Assembly (NCBI RefSeq): GCF_030704535.1
Contig: NC_081815.1
Span: 1,255,001-1,319,000 of the forward strand
DNA length: 64,000 bases
Source of the DNA: Vitis vinifera
Taxonomy: Eukaryota > Streptophyta > Magnoliopsida > Vitales > Vitaceae
Reading direction: 5' to 3'
Part shown: positions 36,322 through 47,866 of the stretch, piece after piece
How positions within the stretch are numbered: position 1 is the first letter of the stretch
Layout of the letters: every line of letters begins with the position of its first letter
Notes under the pieces: generated by a model
Told to the model about the DNA's origin: nothing
Databases searched by the model: none
What the model saw: the letters and a program-made list of their open reading frames with translations, nothing else
Translations under genes and position numbers: made by a program

Positions 36322-37791
36322 AGACATAATATCCTGAAGCAGTTGATGAAGGAAGATCCACTCGCTCTAGCCCGAGCTTCAGCCACTTGCTTTGATGAGA
36401 CTCCACTCCACATAGCCGCCATGCTTGGTCACCTAGACTTTGCAAAAGCACTTGCTTCTCACAAACCAGACATGGCCATGATCATGACCACGGCGATAGA
36501 CTTGCAGGGGCGTTCACCTTTGCACTTGGCCTCTGCCAATGGCCATATTGAGATAGTCAACATGTTGCTGTCATTGAATTCCAATATATGCCTCATCTGT
36601 GATGAGGATGGAAGAACACCCCTTCATCTGGCGGTGATGAAGGGCCACGTTGAGGTCACAAGGGAGTTGGTTAGGGCCCGACCAGAAGTCACTGGGCACA
36701 AATTGGATCACGGGGAGACCATTCTGCATTCTAGTGTGAGACATAATCGTTTAGGAGCTCTGAAGATGTTAGTTGAATCAGTAAGGGAGGCCGAGTTCAT
36801 CAATGCCAGAGATGATTATGGCAACACTGTCTTGCATACTACTACAACCTTGAAGCAGTTGGAGGTAAAATTTTCGTCAATTCTTTAGGCTCTTATATAT
36901 ACCAATTTGTGTAGTGAAGGTAACATCACCAAATTCATTCTCAATCTAATTAACTAGACTACTATATATTGATCAATCTGTGCAGACTGTTAGGTATCTG
37001 CTCAATGGAAATATGGTGGAAGTCAATGCAGTGAATGAAGGCGGTTTGACAGCTTTAGATGTCATTGAACATATGCCAAGAGACTTGAAATCCATGGAAA
37101 TCCGAGAATCACTATCAAAAGTTGGAGCTTTAAGAGCCAGAAATGTACCTGCCAATGGAGAACGTGAGATAGCTATGGTGATCGAGGAGTCTCGATTAGA
37201 TTCCGTAGCACAACCTCTGGATGTTTCTCCAAGAGTATCAAGTCCACGAGCAATCTCACGAGGCATCAGTATTAAGAAACGTTTGGAAAATCAAGAAAAA
37301 TGATTGAAAAACAAACATGAAGCTTTGATGATAACAGCAGGTGTGATTGCAGCCATGGCATATCAAGCTGGGCTTAATCCTCCCGGCGGCAATTGGCAGG
37401 ATGATAAGTCTGGTTACGTTGCCGGAACATCAATAATGGGTGATTATTATCCAAGTAGTTACCATTTATTCTGGATATACAACACCGTAGCCCTTGTTAC
37501 TTCTCTAAGCACAATTTTTTTGCTTATAAGTGGAATACCTGGGTTTTCATGTCGATTCTAATGGTGACTATGTCGGTCACAATAATATGCATGGCGCTCT
37601 CCTACTTGATTTCACTGTAGGTCGTTTCACCGTTTCATCAGATGGATGTCATTGCTAAGGTAATTTCCATTTCAGTTTGGATATGGTTGGGTCTGATTGG
37701 GATTGTTTTCTTGGTGCACTTTGTCCGCTTCCTCAAATGGTGTGTGAGGAAGGTTCGAAAATTTAAGAACAAGAGGGCTATAAAGTCATGA
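36322..37791 (+). pseudogene. Ankyrin/PGG (ITN1/ACD6-like) pseudogene (copy C)
   Basis: Exon 1 runs to 36864, an intron of 121 bp follows (36865-36985), and exon 2 runs from 36986 to the TGA at 37789-37791. Exon 1 holds ankyrin repeats (TPLHIAAMLGHLDFAKALAS, SPLHLASANGHIEIVNMLL, TPLHLAVMKGHVEVTRELV, TILHSSVRHNRLGALKMLV). Exon 2 gives a linker and the PGG half (ALMITAGVIAAMAYQAGLNP, then PGG and membrane helices). Breaks are: the 5' end of exon 1, present in copy D, is replaced by unrelated sequence; a TGA at 37301-37303 sits in frame just before the PGG domain; there is a frameshift near 37545 in a membrane helix and a TAG near 37618. A 12-bp insertion (ATCATGACCACG) distinguishes its second repeat from copy D. 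Exon 1, the intron and early exon 2 are almost identical to copy D, indicating recent duplication or conversion. Confidence 0.9.
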
Positions 37792-39678
37792 ATGAAGATT
37801 AATGATTGACACTCAAAATGTATTCTTTTCATATTTCAAACCCAAGTTTTATCCCTACATTTATGTGCTATTGATAATATTCTTTTTAACTTGAATTCAT
37901 GCTAAGTTTGATGTTTGAGTTAACAACTGAAAACATGATAAAAAGAGATAAGAAAAAAAATAGAAATTTTAAGGCTACCTTCTGTTCTCAACAATATTAA
38001 AAAAAATAAAAATAATAATAATTTTTTTCAAGTGAAACTTACATACCCATAAGTTTCGGATATCAAATCAAATAGATGTACCAGGAGGATCACGTGTATA
38101 ATTATAAAATTAACAAAAAAAAAAAATTGAGAATAGTTAGGTCTTGGTCTTTATTAATTGAATCATACTCAAGCTATTCCTCATGGCATGCAGACATTTC
38201 TGATCCAAAGTTTTCGCTTATAAAAATTATATTCAAACACCAATAATAAACTAATCTTCACTTCTACAAGTTGTATCCAGATAACCTCACATGGTCTTAT
38301 TAGAATAAGAACCCTAATCCATATGGATATATAGTACCTCCAACATGTCATTTTATTGACGTCTCATTCATGTGCCGTCAGCATGATTTTGAAAAAAATA
38401 TAATAATTATATTTAAAAAAAACATTTAGTAAAATATGATATTTTAAAACTATTCCTAAGCCTATGGTACTTTTAAGAAATTCTATTAAAAGTTGTTTTG
38501 AGGAAACAACACCAATTGCCTGTTGAGGGGCAACTTCAATGTTATTTAAATTTTGAAGTGGTCCCGACAACACCCCCTTTTTGGTCATGATTTTCATTGT
38601 ACTCAACCCTTAGAAAAAAAAACTTGACTCTATATTTGATTTTTAGAAAATATAAAAAAAATGCAAAAGAAAAAGAAAATAAAAATAATTTAAAGATCAA
38701 AAAAATTAAAAATATATAAAATTTTAACTAATTTAATTATATTTATTTTTTTTAATAAAATCAAATATGAGTAAATCATTATTTTTTTTCACATGTATCC
38801 AAACTTGATTCCCTCTAAGATTTTTAATTCACCATCAAAATGTAACAAAATGAACACATTTTTGAAGCAACAAAACCGTATTTTCCCACTAACTAAACAA
38901 GGTTCATAAAACTACCCATTTCTCATATTTATATTTTATACCCATATTACAAACAAGACATTTATCCAAAAAATATTTATACGTATTTTTATCCTGCACT
39001 TCACTTTTAAATGTAGAGATAAATTTATTATTAATTTAAGAAAAAAAGAAAAATGAAAAAAAAGGACACTCTTCAATAATATTCCTAAACCCACTCTGCT
39101 ATATGAATAACGCTACAACACCTCTCTTTTTTTTTTTTTTTCTTTTCAATGAACTTATCATGTGAATATCGAAGAGTTTAACTCTCTTTTTTAAAAATAA
39201 AATAAACCACCTATATTTTCTTTATCATAATTTTCCCATAGTGGTTCCTCCGGAAGTAGCAAGAGGCTTTGGTTTTACAATGGCAAGCAACCATGATCAG
39301 ATCATGACTAGTTGAGCTAAGTCACTTGTTCATCACTTGGTCAATCAATAATAATCAATTTGCAAAACCTAGAAATGTCTTTCTGATGGATGGATTCACA
39401 GATATGATATTGGTACACCATTAAACCAATAATTTAAGATTTTCAACCCGATATATATTTGCCCCCTCAAATATTTTTTCATCAATCAAGAGGGGATCAA
39501 CAAACTTTTTATTGACTTCTGTTAGCCCCAACCCAAGTCAATCACACCCTCTGGTCAGGAAAATCTGAGGAAGCCCTGGAGTAAGAATTCATATCCTACC
39601 TTGATAGCGGAACGCGTTCGCCCCTTCATCTAAACTGAAGCCATCAAGGCCAGAATCAAAGACCTTCCAAGAGAGAGC
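37792..39678. other. AT-rich spacer, no gene seen
   Basis: Long A/T-rich stretches with homopolymer runs (38690-38760, 39125-39145). No coding features. Confidence 0.5.
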
Positions 39679-40101
39679 GGAACATTGATCATGGCTTATT
39701 ACAACCCATATCAGTACCTCGAGTACAATCCACCAGATGGGTGCCCTCAATTCTGGACATACAAGAAGGTGTCCTTTGTCGCATCTCTGAGCTTAATCTT
39801 TCTGCTTATGACTGTATCACTTAGACCGTGGACTTTCGTGTTCATATCTATGGTGGCAGCCTCACTAACCATGTCATTCGACTATGAAGGTGCCTTCATG
39901 GACTACTTTTGGAGGCTAATTACGATTGTTGCATTGGTGTTCTTGTTCTGGCTCCTCATAAGGTGTGCCCAGAAGGTGAAAAGGCCTAGAAGCAGGAGCA
40001 ATGAGGCAGAGGATGACGATGAGGATGATGAGAGCATTTCAGTGTATGTATCCATGGGTCTGATTGCCATTTTGGCCTTGGTCCTCACATGGTGTGTCTA
40101 G
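39679..40101 (+). CDS. PGG-half membrane protein reading frame, ankyrin part absent
   Basis: The frame enters with GTLIMAYYNPYQYL, matching the GTSIMA.YYP segment just after the PGG motif of ankyrin/PGG proteins. It stays open to the TAG at 40099. An ATG lies at 39691, giving about 136 residues. Four hydrophobic segments are visible: VSFVASLSLIFLLMTVSL, TFVFISMVAASLTMSF, ITIVALVFLFWLLI and VYVSMGLIAILALVLTW. A charged loop (EAEDDDEDDE) separates the third and fourth. Family members have these helices at the C-terminus after ankyrin repeats. No ankyrin exon or PGG motif is identifiable in the preceding kilobase, so this may be a remnant. Its uninterrupted frame also allows a short membrane protein. 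Its sequence is clearly diverged from copies A-D. Confidence 0.55.
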   Translation, partial: GTLIMAYYNPYQYLEYNPPDGCPQFWTYKKVSFVASLSLIFLLMTVSLRPWTFVFISMVAASLTMSFDYEGAFMDYFWRLITIVALVFLFWLLIRCAQKVKRPRSRSNEAEDDDEDDESISVYVSMGLIAILALVLTWCV

Positions 40102-41160
40102 AAGTTGCAGAGGCCTAGGAGGAGGAGGGGTGGTATTTGATTAACTCCACATCCTCTCTCTGCTGCCCAGCAGCTTCTGCTTCTGCCATGACCCCTTGAA
40201 AACCCATCTTATTTGCTGTTTAATATCAATTGTAGGGACACTTCTACTATTCAGAAGAAACTGCCTCCACTGCCTGCTTGCTGTTTCTTTCTTACTTATT
40301 TGGGTGTTTCCATTCAAAATTTGGAGTTTGCTTAATGGTTTGATAAGAAGTCTTTGTAATATCCTACTGAATTTGTGAAAGTGGAACTTTGTAAAATATC
40401 TTTTATTATTATTTCCCACCTTTAGTGCTACTAAGTATGAAGTTACGGTTGTAGAAGGAATAGAAATTTAGAAGGGACAGCCAATAATAAAGCAAGAGAA
40501 AAAGTAAGAGGGTAATTAAAAGAAAGGGAAAGAACCGCAATTCATGGTTGCGATTCTATTTAAAATAATTTTTTTTAAAAAAAAATACCGCCACCCATGT
40601 GGATATCTATATGCCTTTTTCTTGGATTCAAAGTCAGAGTGATAATTTTTTTAAGAAAAAAAAATGATCTATACTAGGCCAAAACTCAAAAAATCCATAT
40701 GGTGTAGAAAAATGACCCAATTCTAATTTCATCTGATTCCACCAACTCTACTAATAGCAAAGATATTGTTGAAGCCTCCTTTGGATAATAACTTTTCTTG
40801 TTGACTCAACCTTTTTCTTCAACTTTGAATCCTCTATCATTGAAGCTTGATCTAAACAACTACAATCTCTAATGTCCACAAGCTTTTCCTCTAATTAATG
40901 TTCATGAATTGGAAGGTTTCATTATTGACACAAAGCCTTGTCATGAGCAATATGTTTTAACTCATATTAGTGCTTTTCGAACAAAGGTTACTTATCATAT
41001 CAATCTTGATTATATAAATTGAACTTGACTCTATCGTTTTCTAGTTAGTTGATCACTTTCCTTGATTCTTGAATCTATCTAGAATCATATTATTGATGCA
41101 CTTCTTCATATGAGATTTAGAGAACACTTGAACGATTATTCACTATTGAATCTAAATTTA
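40102..41160. other. Spacer; start shares similarity with 56440-56530
   Basis: Around 40140-40195, cacatcctctctctgctgcc and following bases resemble about 56452-56510 (cacatcctccgagctgccca and following), so the 3' flank of one cluster member has a second copy near copy D. The rest is unremarkable and AT-rich. Confidence 0.5.
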
Positions 41161-42060
41161 GAATACTGCTACTTTATTATTTGTTGCAGTCCACTTGCAA
41201 AGGCTCCATGTCAATTGCTAACTACATATCGAATTTAGGAGGAATTGCACACTTTCTACTATTGGTCAAGTCATAAATCGATGAGAAGCTTGTCATGTAT
41301 ATCCTTAAAGTTTTGAATGGTGAATACGATCCAATTCTCATTAATTTGACATCTCATAATGAAGTTGTTTCACTAGATGTAGTATAATTTTTGTTGCAAA
41401 GTTGAAGATATGTATTGAGCAACAAAGTTATGTTGTTTCTAATGCACAAGAACATTTAGCAATGGTGGCAGAAGTGGTAGAGGTAATGGTAGGACAACTT
41501 GCTAGCTCTGTGGTAAGGCTTGACATGTGGTAGCAAAATACTATCACAAGTTCGGCATTAACTTTACTAGAAATACAGTTTGAATTGTCACAGTAGGAAA
41601 GTTCACATACCTCCCTATAGTCAATGATCCAAATTGGTAAATAAACAGTGGTGATACTAATCACATCACTACATGCCTCAACAATCTTACTATCAAGGAG
41701 AACTTTAAAGGCAATGAGAAGCCCATTATAAGTAAGGAACAAAATATTAACATTGAACATGTTGGTTCTACTTCTTTTGCCTCGCATAACAGTTCCTAAT
41801 CTTTATATCACAAAAATAGTTGTCATGCACCTACCATAATCAAGAACTTGTTGAGTATTTCTAAGTTTACTAATGATAATAATGTTGTTGAATTTTACAT
41901 CGAATATATCTATATGAAGGAATCGGAGACAGCCACTCTTGCAAGTCACTCTTGGCCATGGTAAATGGGTTGTATAAGGCAAATGCATCAAGTCTTCACT
42001 CAAGATTGAAGTCTCCCTTTGCTTCTCAAAAAAATGTTGATTTGCCATCGATCTTTGAAC
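41160..42060 (+). pseudogene. Ty1/copia retrotransposon gag-protease remnant
   Basis: With frame changes and stops, the plus strand reads as a copia Gag (a segment with GSMSIANYISN, then LVMYILKVLNGEYDPILINL). A degenerate zinc-knuckle region follows near 41500 (LCGKA...H), and then a protease-like NSGDTNHIT near 41650, where the catalytic Asp of the usual DSG is Asn and a stop precedes it. No LTRs, integrase or reverse transcriptase could be joined to it. It is an old, inactive fragment. The minus-strand frames here are shadows. Confidence 0.75.
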
Positions 42061-43250
42061 TTAATTGAATCAACTAATTCAAACTTTTCAACTTCTATGT
42101 TCACAAATAAATGTCGTGGTATTGGTTTGAAACCTTGTCTTCATGACTTCAGGATCACTGAACACTACTTTATAATAATACTTTGAAATTGTGTTTTGAA
42201 GACACAACTTTAAGACAATATACTAGAATTGTCATATACACTTGCTTGAAGCTTATTTGGCACAAATGTCATAATTCTGTCAATAGTTTTGAAGTTACCT
42301 TAAAGTTATCAAAAATCCTTCGAGCTCTTCCCAATAGGTTCATTACACCTTCTAATCCTAATCTATTTTCCAAAAGTTATATATTCAGAACAGTCCTTTG
42401 AACAAAAAAAAATAAAAAATAAAAAATAAAATAACCCATCTGCAGAACAACTCTAGCGTTGCGTTTACGGCTGTTATACGTTTCCCTAGAGGGCATAGCT
42501 TTTCTTGACTCATTATCACACTAACCTGCTTCCAATTGATCATATTCATCTTCTTTCAACACATTGTGCCCTTGTGGCATAAGCTTTGCTTGTGGTTAGA
42601 CAAAGAACAACAATTATTTGAAAGTGAAACAATGAAGAAATGCCAATGCAACTTTAACAAGCAGAAGTTACCCAATTCAACAAAGAAAAGTTGAATTAAT
42701 TCATGCCAGGAAAGTAGAAACTCGATGATTCGATGGATGGGAAATTCTTCCAACAAGAAAATATATGTAGCTATGGTCAGAATCAGAGTAACATTCCCAC
42801 AGGCACTACAGTTGAATAAAGTGCAGGTGAGTAACAGAAGGAAAGAATGAAAGCACATTATGGTGGTAGAAAGTTTCCTTCATTTTCATCACTCAAAAAC
42901 AAGCCAATGAGCAGAAGCAGAAATGTTTCTTTTTAAATGAGAACCTAAAAAGACATGAAATGCCTTGCTGCTCGTTCAAAGGACACAAATTATACTCCAT
43001 ATAAGCATGCTTACAAAACAGATACATTTACAAAGGAGGAAAGAAATATGGTGAATGAAACCATCATCTTTACCTTTTATCTCATGGAATGCATAATTGT
43101 AAACCATCGCGGCATTCATCAACCTCATATAATCTCATGGAAAATCTCCACTGACAGCAGTCACCAACCTCTTGTGGTTTCAAGGACCAGGGGTCTGATG
43201 TCACCATTCCCATAGAAAAGTAACCAATTTGGGTTAATATCCCTGTTCAA
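42061..43250. other. Spacer, no gene seen
   Basis: No family features in either strand. Confidence 0.45.
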
Positions 43251-44412
43251 ATGGATTAAAATTGGACAATCCACTCAGCACAGCCTCATAGTTTCGTTTG
43301 GGAAGATAACATTGGGGTTCCTTATGTGGATCCAAAGCTGCCAATTCCTTCCACTTAGCCCCCGTACCATGAACACGAGATGAGATGCTCCATAAGGTGT
43401 CACCAGGCTGCACTGTAGTTGTTTATGGGGAAGTGGATTTACTCGCCGCCTTTGACTTCATAAAGGGATGCTTATTGTTCTTCCCCATTCCATTTTCAAG
43501 CAACCAACGAGAACCAGACTGTTGCTGAGTCGAGGTACCCCAAAGTTTCTTCTTACCAGGCTCAGTCTTTCAGGCCAGCAACATGGACTTCAGCAATTTT
43601 GAACTGAGGAATGGCTTCCTCAGAAATTTGTTCTTATTTCTTCTCATCCTTCAGATCCTCCTTTGCCACTGACACAGACTCATCATCCTCTTCTTTACTG
43701 TTCCCCACCAGTGAAACTGTACTGTATATTTTTGGCTTTGGTGGAACACTCTTTCCACCTGAATAAGAGCAAGCATTGGCGTACCAACTGGCTCATAGTT
43801 CCGAAGAGGATCACGAAGCTGCACCATTAAGGCCACTGTGAAGTTGTTCCCCAACAAACCACACTTTCTTCCGGAACCTCTGCCCCGCCTTCTCTCTCCC
43901 TTGGACCCTCCACGGATAAATTCTAAGGAATTCGTATGATGGGCTGCAAGAATTTTTGAAGTTCGCTCACTGATTTGATCTTTATCACCAATTTCACCAG
44001 ACTCCAGCCTCATCCATTCATCAAGTGTTAGTGAAAGACCCATTAATCCATCTAAATCATCATCAATATCTTTGATGACCAACAGTTGTAAACCAGCAGC
44101 TCCCTCCAAACCAAGGGAGCCAGTGATGTTCACCCCCTGTCCCTTCAGGGCTGAAATTTCCCCAATAGACTGTGCACTGACGTTCGAAGGTGCATCCTCC
44201 TCCACCATGCCAGTTTGGATTCTGAGCCCTTCAATTGATAGAGCTTCAATCTTATCCATTGCCAAAGGAGCAAGATCTTCTAGAGATACGTACTCTGAGC
44301 CCACATCACTGTCTAAGGAGCTTGAATTTAACTTATTAGATCTGGAAGCAGATGATTTTCCTTTAACTGTCTTTTGTCCACCAGTTACATCTTGCCCAGC
44401 CTCTGATCCAAG
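43251..44412 (-). pseudogene. PMI1 / PMI1-related (plastid movement impaired) C-terminal fragment
   Basis: Reading leftward from an acceptor at 44413-44415 (rc ttacag), the frame gives GSEYVSLEDLAPLAMDKIEA, then IEGLRIQTGM, DLDGLMGLSLTLDEWMRLES, KCGLLGNNFTVALMVQLRDP and NYEPVGTPMLALIQVERVF. These are hallmark segments of the C-terminal half of PMI1/PMIR proteins, which in Arabidopsis act in chloroplast and nuclear positioning with actin. A frameshift near 43745 breaks it, and the remaining C-terminal part can still be followed in other frames. It ends with the LysM-like VQPGDTLWSISSRVHGTGAK at about 43360-43410 and a further 2-bp loss near 43325. The N-terminal C2-domain part of the gene is absent. 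It is a 3' gene fragment, not a working gene; the plus-strand frame at 44072-44698 is mostly a shadow. Confidence 0.9.
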
Positions 44413-46847
44413 CTGTAATAAAGATTGTCTGCATCAATCTAATGAGTTTTCAAGTTGTTTCCTAATTGTTTGCAGCTATCTCAACAGAGTTAACATGCAT
44501 CAGTCCTCAAAGGATGTTAGTGATGGTAAAGAGGATGAGGACACCCATGATATTTCAAAGGATGACATCATTGATGATGCTACAATTATAGACATCTCCA
44601 AGTTCAATGAGCAGGTAGAGGGGGGATCAAAATGCGCATTACATACTTATACCCTCCATTATATATATACTAGCATTGGATATGGTTGTTTACTATGAGG
44701 GGTAAGTGGCCTATTAAAGTCCTCAATACCTGGTACCTTGGGTGAAAACTCGGGAGTTGTCTGTGGATTCTTATTGAGTCATATAGAAGGGGATTTCCTA
44801 AATTAAGAAAAAAAAAATCAAAATAAATTTTCTTCTCTCTTTAACTTAAAGAAATATGAAATCTGAGTTTAAGAAAAAGTCTTAAGAAAAATACTATAAG
44901 GGGACACCAAAATTAAGCACATGAGGTTTAGGTGGAAAGAACCAATCAAAGGAAAATCAAGAGACACTAAGAGGAATGCTAAACATGGATGCACGTTTAT
45001 GTATAAAAAAGATAAGGTGAGAAAAATAAGAGATTGCATATTTTGTGTCATCTTGCTCAATTCTAAGAAATTTGACTATTTGAGTATCTTGTGTGTGAAA
45101 CATGTTATGTTGAGTCATTGTAGTTTCATGAATTCCATTACATATTTTTCATTCTTTTTACTCTTTCTATTTGCTAGGGACTAGCAAAGTTCAGGTTGAA
45201 GGGGATAATTGGAGCCAAAATATATGCTCCAATGACGCATATTCAACATGTAACCATAAGACATTTAAATCATCCAACTTGATCAAAATTGTTGTTAAGG
45301 TCTTAGCCATGAGTTTAACCTACATTTTAGAAATTTATCTCAGGTTTAAGGAAATAAAAAGGTGCAAATTGAAGCTCTTTAGATTTTGAAATATCAAGAA
45401 AGGGTTTAAATGAGGAAATTAGCTAGTCAAGACTCATGAACTATGAGGAAAGGCAAGCGAACATGGATAATGAGGCATGAAGCAAATTAATCAAGTTGAA
45501 TAGAAATTTAGAAAACAAAATCTGGTGGTAACATGTATTGTGACTTTGAAGTGAAATTTGGAATGCTTCTTGAAGTCCATTTTAGGCTAGCTATATATCA
45601 TTTCAAAGCTTTGGAAGTTAGAAATCCAACACTTCAAATGGTGTGCAAATTGAAGCTAAAACGAAGAAATTATGATCGTTTGAAAATAACTATATAGAGC
45701 TAAATGACACATTGCCACATTGATATTTCGCCTTCTCTACTTCGGGAATTGTATCTTAGGCACTTTTTCCTCCCTGAGTGGGCCCCACACTACTAGAAAT
45801 CACGATTTTAATTTTTTTTTTTTATAGTCATTTTAGGTAATTATTTGTAAAATAAGTGGTCAATAGGAACATGTCACATGTTATGTTTTTTGGTGGAAAC
45901 CATAAAAACTTTATATTTAGGTTTTCTAGGGAGTACTTGATTTTTTCTTTTTAGGAATAAAGATGACTTGACGATTCTTGGGGGGAGAGAATGAGATATT
46001 GAAGGTTTTTCTTGATTTGTTTTCTTTTTTCTTTTTATTATTGAATAAATTATTATTTTTAATTTATTTGAAATCGAGAATGGTTCTTTCTTATGTTTTT
46101 ATGGCCTATGTATATGAGGACATGCCCATAAGAGGTTAAAAAGTCATCTTGGGGTGAAACATGAAAACCTAGGGTTAAATCCAAAGGGAAACAATGGGTG
46201 AAATCAGATTAATAATGAAATGAATGAAAGGTTAGACCTAGGAGATGATACAATCACATATTCCTTGATATTAGGGATTCTTAGTAATTTTTAATCTCTA
46301 GTTATAAGAGGTTTTGTCATTATTATTTACCTTAAAAGGCAAATCTACATAGAGTGGTAAAAGCCTAAAAACCTTAGACCTAAACCTAGATTTCATATTC
46401 ATTCATCTATTAGGTAATTCAATGGAATAAAATATTAAAAGTTAGGATACAGATCAATTCTGAGGTATGACTCAGGTTGATCTCGTTTGTCCATGCATTT
46501 TGATTACCCTAAGACTATTAAATTATATGTTTTTGTTTCGATTAAAGGTTTATCTCAAAGTTGGATTGTGAACCCCAAGCTTGATTAATTGAATTAAAAA
46601 TCAATAATCATTCTATAATTTTAAATAGGTTTATTTAGGAAATTTTCATCAATATTTTATTTTGATTTATTTGAATTAAATATTTTTTTACCTTTAGCAT
46701 GTAAATAATTAATCCTTTGAATTTGAGAAAAAATAAACATATTAAAGTTGATATGAGAGGAAGACAACCTGGAATACTACAAAGTCATGGTAACTCTATT
46801 TTTTATTTTTCTTTACCAAAGTTATCATGTATTTATATTTTAATATT
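44413..46847. other. Spacer with one possible exon
   Basis: At about 44477-44612 on the plus strand, a segment preceded by gtttgcag and followed by GTAGAG encodes an acidic stretch with DGKEDEDTHDISKDDIIDDA. The family is not recognised. A CACTA-like start, CACTACTAGAAAT, occurs at 45789 without a partner. The remainder is AT-rich and non-coding. Confidence 0.3.
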
Positions 46848-46995
46848 TTATTTACAATAGAGATTTACGATCACTACTTCACCATATTCATTCAAAAAAG
46901 TAGATTTCAAATCCATTTGAAAAATCTTCTTATTATTTTGAGTGACCAAAGAAATGATTAATCTTATAATTTCTAAATGAGCTTCAATAGAGGTG
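46848..46995 (-). pseudogene. Ty1/copia reverse-transcriptase remnant
   Basis: The minus strand reads EAHLEIIRLIISLVTQNNKK followed by FQMDLKSTFLNE. This is the start of the copia reverse-transcriptase domain, including the first catalytic Asp of the QMDVKSAFLNG motif. Only about 45 residues remain, with no other copia domain adjacent. The orientation is opposite to the gag remnant at 41 kb, so they are probably separate elements. Confidence 0.7.
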
Positions 46996-47136
46996 TCAAA
47001 TGGGTTGGGTTGCCCAATTTGGCCCATTTGGCATTTCGGGCAACACAACTGAATTATTGTAGCGAGTTGTGTCGGTACAACCTGATCCTTTGGGTCATGC
47101 TAGACCTAAGGAGATAGCCTATGGTATTATATATGT

Positions 47137-47600
47137 ATTAAGATTTTCTATCCTTCTGTATCCAAAAATGCAAGTGGTGGAATTCAAATATTCAAATTGG
47201 AAGAGCACCCATCAATGAACATATTGTGAAAGTCTGTGACTAATCTTCTTCCCCAGGTAACTCCATGCCTCCAAATAGTTAACAAAAATGTTAATAGGAG
47301 ACCATTCTTTCTGGGTTTTTTCTTTCCATGAATTAAGGTTTAGCCTTATTCATAGTTTAGAAGTATATTCCAAGAGGATATGGAATTTTCTCTTTTTTCC
47401 CTTCCCTTCCATTTAATTAACAATGGAAATTTTCAAATAACTAAGTTGGAATTAGTTCACATTCTAACAAATAAGATGGTTTGAAATTTATTTAGCATTT
47501 ACAAATTGAGAGGCAGCCTATCCTTTTATGGAAAAGGAGCGGGTGGTCCTTGTCATAAGACATTAGAGAATAAGAAGAATTCAAAACTTGTGGTCAAATT
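47137..47600. repeat. Segmental duplicate of 56680-57830
   Basis: The stretch from about 47137 (aagattttctatccttctgt) to 47360 matches 56690-56880 (aagattttctatcttttata and on). About 47400-47600 matches 57655-57830 (shared tgaaatttatt, acattagagaataagaag vs acattaaagaagaataag). The second locus carries about 750 bp of extra sequence between the two matched parts. No coding content is seen. Confidence 0.75.
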
Positions 47601-47863
47601 CAAAATTTGTGGTTGTGGATGTTTATTCAATGTGAATTAAAAGATGAGTTTGTTCTTTTAGAAGACAGCTCTTTCACTCACTCTCTTAAAAAAGAGCTCT
47701 CTCGCACTCACAGCCTGTGCACATAATTTGCTTCTTTTATAGGTTGAAAAAGCAGTTTATATTCTTTATATTTTCACATATAGGTGAATTTGAATCTCTC
47801 CCTCTCTGGGAAAAAATTATAGGACTGTTGCATAACACGGTATCCCAGCCGTTGGATCTTACA

Positions 47864-47866
47864 TAT
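47864..47866. repeat. Left target duplication (tat) of the CACTA element
   Basis: Three bases tat directly before CACTACAAGG. They match tat at 51929-51931 directly after the right terminus. Confidence 0.75.

Noticed and set aside
45789-45801. CACTACTAGAAAT as a second CACTA terminus
   Set aside because: No matching right end (TTTCTAGTAGTG) was found to the right and no target duplication could be set, so it may be a chance match or a relic.
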